A DNA stretch of 64,000 nucleotides from Saxidomus purpurata (taxonomy: Eukaryota > Mollusca > Bivalvia > Venerida > Veneridae): NCBI GenBank assembly GCA_022818135.1, contig JAFMSR010000005.1:37545996-37609995 (forward strand), given 5' to 3'. Below are positions 59,791 to 64,000 of this stretch, piece by piece. Position 1 is the first letter of the stretch, and each line of letters opens with the position of its first letter. The position numbers and the translations under genes are program-made. A model generated the notes under the pieces. That model did no database searches. It was not told where the DNA came from and was given only the letters and a program-made list of their open reading frames with translations.

Positions 59791-62689
59791 ATTTTCGAAG
59801 GCACAATTCTTCTCAAATATTCTTTTCGAACACTGACTATGCATATCTATTCATATTACTTTACATGCTACACGCTTTATCATAATCTCGAATTTGTTTC
59901 ATGTATGACTAAAACAGGGTAAATAACGTATATAAAAATGTTTACTGTTATATGGTCGGTTGTAATCCCACAGAAATTCAAACAAAACTAAACATTTAAC
60001 AAACTGTTAGTAAAGGTAAACGCTTTGTTCCGGATACGCCGAAGTGTAGATTTAGAGCGGCAGCCTCCTCATCCAAAGGCTCCCGATTCAAATCCCATCA
60101 GCGGTTGACCGGGGCCTCTTAAATTCCTTCTTACGGACGATAGGAGTGTTGTACTTGTCCTTCCCAGGAAAGATGGTTAGGTAAACTGCCTGCCTGTTAA
60201 AATGACCACTAAAACGCATACAACAGCAAAGAAATAAAAAAATATAATATCTACATTTAATATTTAAACTTACTTATTTTAAACCTGGTTCAGTTGTTGA
60301 CGCATATTCTTACAATTCATATAAACTAGACTCTCGATGAGTTCACTACAGTAGTTACTGCACATAAAGAAGGAATTTTCTCACAGACAGAGACATGGTC
60401 TGTACCAAAACAACTAGAAGAAATATCTTTATAAGTCAGATGGCCCTTTCAAGCTCATTCAATGACGTAAGAAATGTACAAATACAACAAAACTCAAATG
60501 ATAAAGCGATTGCTATCAACTTTAGGCGCATAAATATACAAAAGAATCTCCTTATTCTATGCGGAAGGTCTATAACATCCTGTCCGACCATAGAACAATT
60601 TCTCTGCCAAGAAGAAATATATCAGGAGACCAAATGAAATGATCAAAATACAACTCCTTTTAAGAACAGAGATCTATCCAAATCGTTCACCTTGGAGTTA
60701 GAATTATAATACACTCGAACTCATGATGAAATTAATATGCGAAAGTACAAATAAACAGAGGAAACTTCACATATCTTATGTAACTGATAAACATTAAGAT
60801 GAATAAATGTATTTGAAAAGAAACCAACATGAAAACAAAAATGAAGATAACAAAAACAGAAATAAGATCTAAGAACAAAAATAACTGGAGGCCTTATTCA
60901 GGGTGGGCGGGTGAAAAATTCTCTATGAACATAGTGACACGTTTTGATAATTATTCACAAATGGCGCGAACAGGAGCGGCTCCTCAATTTATAAGAAACT
61001 ACCAAGCCAATGAAAAATACTGACTCTCAAGACTGTACTAACCAATGAAAGTATAGAATTCAACTTGTTTATTTCTAAAAATAGAAAGCAAGCGTTTCAA
61101 TAAAAGGTATGACTGTAATAAAAACCTCCGGCTTTACAGTAATGAATTATCGCAAGTTCTAAATTTCAGCTCCCCTGTATTCTGTATTCAAACCAAAGCA
61201 TATACAAATTCGAATAAAGCTCCCTATGAGCTCCCACCCCGAAGTCAAGTTACCTCTTTATTAAAATATATAATTATATATAAACATATAAAGAGCCATC
61301 AACCCTATGTTGAAAATGTCCCTAGATAGAAATTAGGAGCCTAAATGGCCTAAAACATCTTACCCCCTGTTCAATATACTGCACGTAACATCTATTCCGC
61401 CCATACGCCCGCCGTCTTCTATAGAAAAAAAATGTCGGTAAATGGCAAAAAAGTATCTTAAACTTAAAAAGCCTAAGTAACCCCTTAAACCGTCTATCTC
61501 TATGTTGTCATACCCTGTATGTTGTCTTATCCGTCCGTCTATCAGGTCTTACACAATGGTATGAGCTTCATTCCTTCAACAATTTACTTATCGAAAGAAG
61601 TACAAACCAATAAAACTGCCAACATATGTGCTACCGCCTTATGAAAAATATGTAGGATTTTTGAAAGAAAACAATTCTTCAGTATCAACAAAAAAGTCAT
61701 TCAACCTAAAATTTTCATTCAACCGTCCGCCGTCTAACACGGACGGTAGAGGTCCTATAGGCAATGCTACATGCCAATTCTTTTTAAATGAATTCTGAGG
61801 CCCCCGTATGGAAAACCCCGTTTATTATCCCCATCAAAGACGTAATAGTGGTCAGGGAGCATCACCAATCATCCATACAATAACAGAAAGATAATACAGG
61901 AAAACTACGTGTACACATATTTATGATATTATAATGTTTACAGAGATGTATCGGTTTTTAGGTACAAATTCCTGGCATATCGCCTTTGTGTATCAATAAC
62001 ATTACGAAAATAATCAAAGCGCTGTGAGCGCTGAAGGCCTGGGGGCTATAGGTTAACTCCCCGAAAAACAACTTTTCACCTACGTGTTCTGCGTTGAATC
62101 TTACCTAAAGCGCGGGTCGAAATGTGCAGAGGACGAAATTCAATATATGACACAGAATTAATGATTCACAAATATATGGGTGACAGGGAAGTTTGTTTTA
62201 TTATGAAATGTACGTTAAATGAAAAATAATCACATAGTCAACATTATAAAATGTTTAAGCCAGTACAAATAATTCGATCTGCGCTTTGTACAACTTCAAG
62301 CGATATGATCTGATGATGTGGATCGAAAATTATTGTGTACCAATGACAAGACCTTGAAACAGAAATAAACAAAGCAATACCAGCAATGAAATATAAATAC
62401 GTACTGTACAATGTGTATAACAGAAAAAAACAAAAATGATTCTGGGTTACCTTGTAGTTGTAATCAGTGAAACCGTTCACTGGGCCTCGACATGCAGCGT
62501 CCTCGATAAATGGCGGGTGAATTTGATCACGTTAGTTCCTTCTCGGGAATGTACGTAAATTATATCTTTTTTAGAGACATTTATTTTTAGGTAAATATAT
62601 ATGTAATCGTTCGTAAATAACAAAGTTGTCAATGAAATAACATCGGAATTTGAAAATCAAACTACAAACTCTTATATCGAGCTTCGTAC
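59791..62689. other. non-coding stretch, nothing recognised apart from a SINE-like block
   Basis: AT-rich, with tracts such as ccgtccg and tatataattatat. The two long frames (60395-60637, 60829-61023) are Lys/Asn/Ile-rich with no known domain. Confidence 0.3.
60049..60130 (+). repeat. possible tRNA-derived SINE head
   Basis: gcggcagcctcctcatccaa and the B-box-like gattcaaatcc are spaced as in a tRNA. Stems are imperfect. Confidence 0.4.
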
Positions 62690-63010
62690 GTTTTCGTAAA
62701 TTTCCGTAAATATTCGTACTTTTCCGTGATATGCATATGATTATCTTCCGTAATCGCTAACAGCGCATTAATTTCTAAAACAGAAAAAATGTGTAATGCA
62801 GCCCGTAAGCTATATACCTTCTGCAGTCGTTTGAAGTTTTATGTACTATTTTTATTTGTAACATGTTCTTATCATATGCGGCATTCAAACAGAAGATTGA
62901 TCTGGTCTGTCTTGCACTACTTTCGCATAGCGCATGTTTACAGTTGTTATTCGCACATAGCACGGCTAAAGTTCTTGCAGGGTTTGAAATGTCCCCAGGC
63001 CAAAAACGGA
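62690..63010. repeat. dispersed about 300-bp repeat, copy 2
   Basis: Partner of 37680-38030, with a conserved order of words and a few indels. Confidence 0.75.
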
Positions 63011-63109
63011 GGTTGAATTATAGATGCATGTACTGCAACTGCATATATTTATTGTTAAAGCCAAACTGTATTTTCGTTTAAACTTGCCTAGTATTTAGCT
63101 TTAGGCCTT

Positions 63110-63345
63110 ATGGTTTCAGAGAAGAAGATTTTTAAAGGTTTTTTTCCCTTTCCGTTGCCATAACAAACAGAGCAATTTTTTGAACAACTATGACAGAGGT
63201 TCAGGCAAGAAACATCCCTGCCAAGTTTGATCATTATTGGCTCAGTGGTTTTAGAAGAGATGTCATTTGAAGGAAATTGTAAACGGACGTACGCCGTACG
63301 ACGGACAGTGAGCGATCCTGATGAGCTAAAAAAAAGACACAGCTT
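63110..63345. repeat. dispersed repeat with cggacgtacgccgtacgacgg
   Basis: It contains a palindromic gtacgccgtac, then gcgatcctgatgagct. It has the style of a repeat family common in molluscs (inference). Confidence 0.5.
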
Positions 63346-63440
63346 GCTAGGTCATTGCCGTTTAAAATTTTCCACCAGACGTTTGTTTTGAAGATTATTT
63401 GAGCCATTTGCTTTAGGCCTTATAATATGATTATAGTTAT

Positions 63441-63511
63441 CCGACCGGAATTCGAACCGGGGACCTCCGGATTGGTAGTTTAGAGCGTTAACCACTCGAC
63501 CACCGCTGCAC
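63441..63511 (-). repeat. tRNA-derived SINE head
   Basis: On the minus strand an A-box (gtggtcgagtggttaacg) and a B-box (ggttcgaattc) are correctly spaced. The T-stem has a mismatch and the acceptor stem does not form, so this is a retroposed element and not a tRNA gene. Confidence 0.6.
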
Positions 63512-63933
63512 CCTCCCTTGTTTCTTGGTTTAATTTTGACATTTAGCTTGTTGTGCCGGCCTTTGGGTTCAGGGTTTTAGCTTGCTTTTAGCCTGAGTTT
63601 TTTGTTTCTCTGTCTTTCTTACATTTTTTTTTTTTTGGCTTAGGTGGCTTACAAGATACCTGTTTTGTAAGAACAGATTGCAGAATATCAAATTATTTCA
63701 GACTCACTTTTTTTGCTTAATATGAAGCCAAAGAGTTGATTATGGTGTTAATACCATTATTTTGGCCTTAACAAATTTGAGGGATCTTGCCCTCCATTTG
63801 GCATTTCTCTTCAATTTCCTGGTTTTCTTTTTCAATTGTGAACATATATTGTTGGTACCTGGGCAGAAGCTGTTTGTGGCCTTATGTTGCTCCCCAAAGC
63901 TTGATAAGTAAAACAAGGATTAAGTTTGTTTTC

Positions 63934-64000
63934 CTGTTGCGGTACAGACTTAATCACAATTGTAGAGATTTAAAGCGGCCGGTTATCTCAGTCGGGAGAA
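63934..64000 (+). repeat. tRNA-derived SINE-like repeat, copy 3 (cut by window edge)
   Basis: The sequence cttaatcacaattgtagaga, then ggccggttatctcagtcgg, matches copies 1 and 2. The right part is outside the window. Confidence 0.65.

Noticed and set aside
62300..62330. CTGATGA...GAAA on the plus strand
   Set aside because: No helix I complement and no workable helix II.
1..64000. CRISPR arrays, operons, riboswitches
   Set aside because: The window is intron-rich animal DNA; the regular repeats found are satellites or transposon arrays with no spacer structure.

Overview
This window reads as nuclear DNA of an animal, most likely a mollusc and probably a bivalve. It is AT-rich, has short exons separated by long introns with GT/AG boundaries, and is crowded with decayed mobile elements and simple repeats. 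The lineage call is inference from gene type (a PAN plus C-type lectin secreted protein, a DEG/ENaC channel resembling invertebrate peptide-gated types), from GGTGAnnnATATAGGnCCATCTTGG-type repeats and from a hammerhead-bearing repeat. There is no bacterial or viral gene organisation. All coordinates of exons were derived by hand from reading frame plus splice-site phase, without transcripts.

Layout. 0.15-5.8 kb (minus): the first four coding exons of a secreted EMI-domain protein that matches the N-terminus of TGFBI/periostin/fasciclin-type proteins, with an unusual Arg/Gly/Trp-rich segment between signal peptide and EMI domain; it runs off the left edge. 7.1-9.4 kb (minus): two unassigned open segments and one exon-like segment resembling the start of tRNA 2'-phosphotransferase (TRPT1/KptA), separated by a 909-bp inverted-repeat transposon with a 6-bp target duplication. 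10 kb: a TTAA-flanked MITE. 12-16 kb: a roughly 1-kb sequence present in several tandem and diverged copies. 19.9-36.3 kb (minus): seven phase-compatible coding exons of a DEG/ENaC sodium channel, from the N-terminus through the cysteine-rich ectodomain; the exon(s) for the last ectodomain part and the second membrane helix were not found. Its introns hold tandem repeats, foldback elements, low-complexity junk that looks like assembly error, and two candidate plus-strand exons.

36.5-40.7 kb (plus): pogo-like inverted-repeat fragments and a frameshifted non-LTR retrotransposon. 41-48 kb: repeats, including a minus-strand motif with all features of a hammerhead ribozyme next to a 142-bp direct repeat, and several palindromes. 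48.9-52.5 kb (plus): a complete four-exon secreted PAN/C-type lectin gene, with a LINE fragment in its second intron. 53.2-56.5 kb: a 5'-truncated LINE in minus orientation bounded by a 16-bp target-site duplication. 56.5-64 kb: repeats only, including a six-copy 145-bp array and tRNA-like SINE sequences.

The three genes are not functionally linked in any way the sequence shows: one is extracellular matrix/adhesion, one is an ion channel, one is a secreted recognition protein. The most noteworthy signals are the hammerhead-bearing repeat, the precisely bounded mobile elements, the Arg-rich insert in the EMI protein and the isolated TRPT1-like exon.
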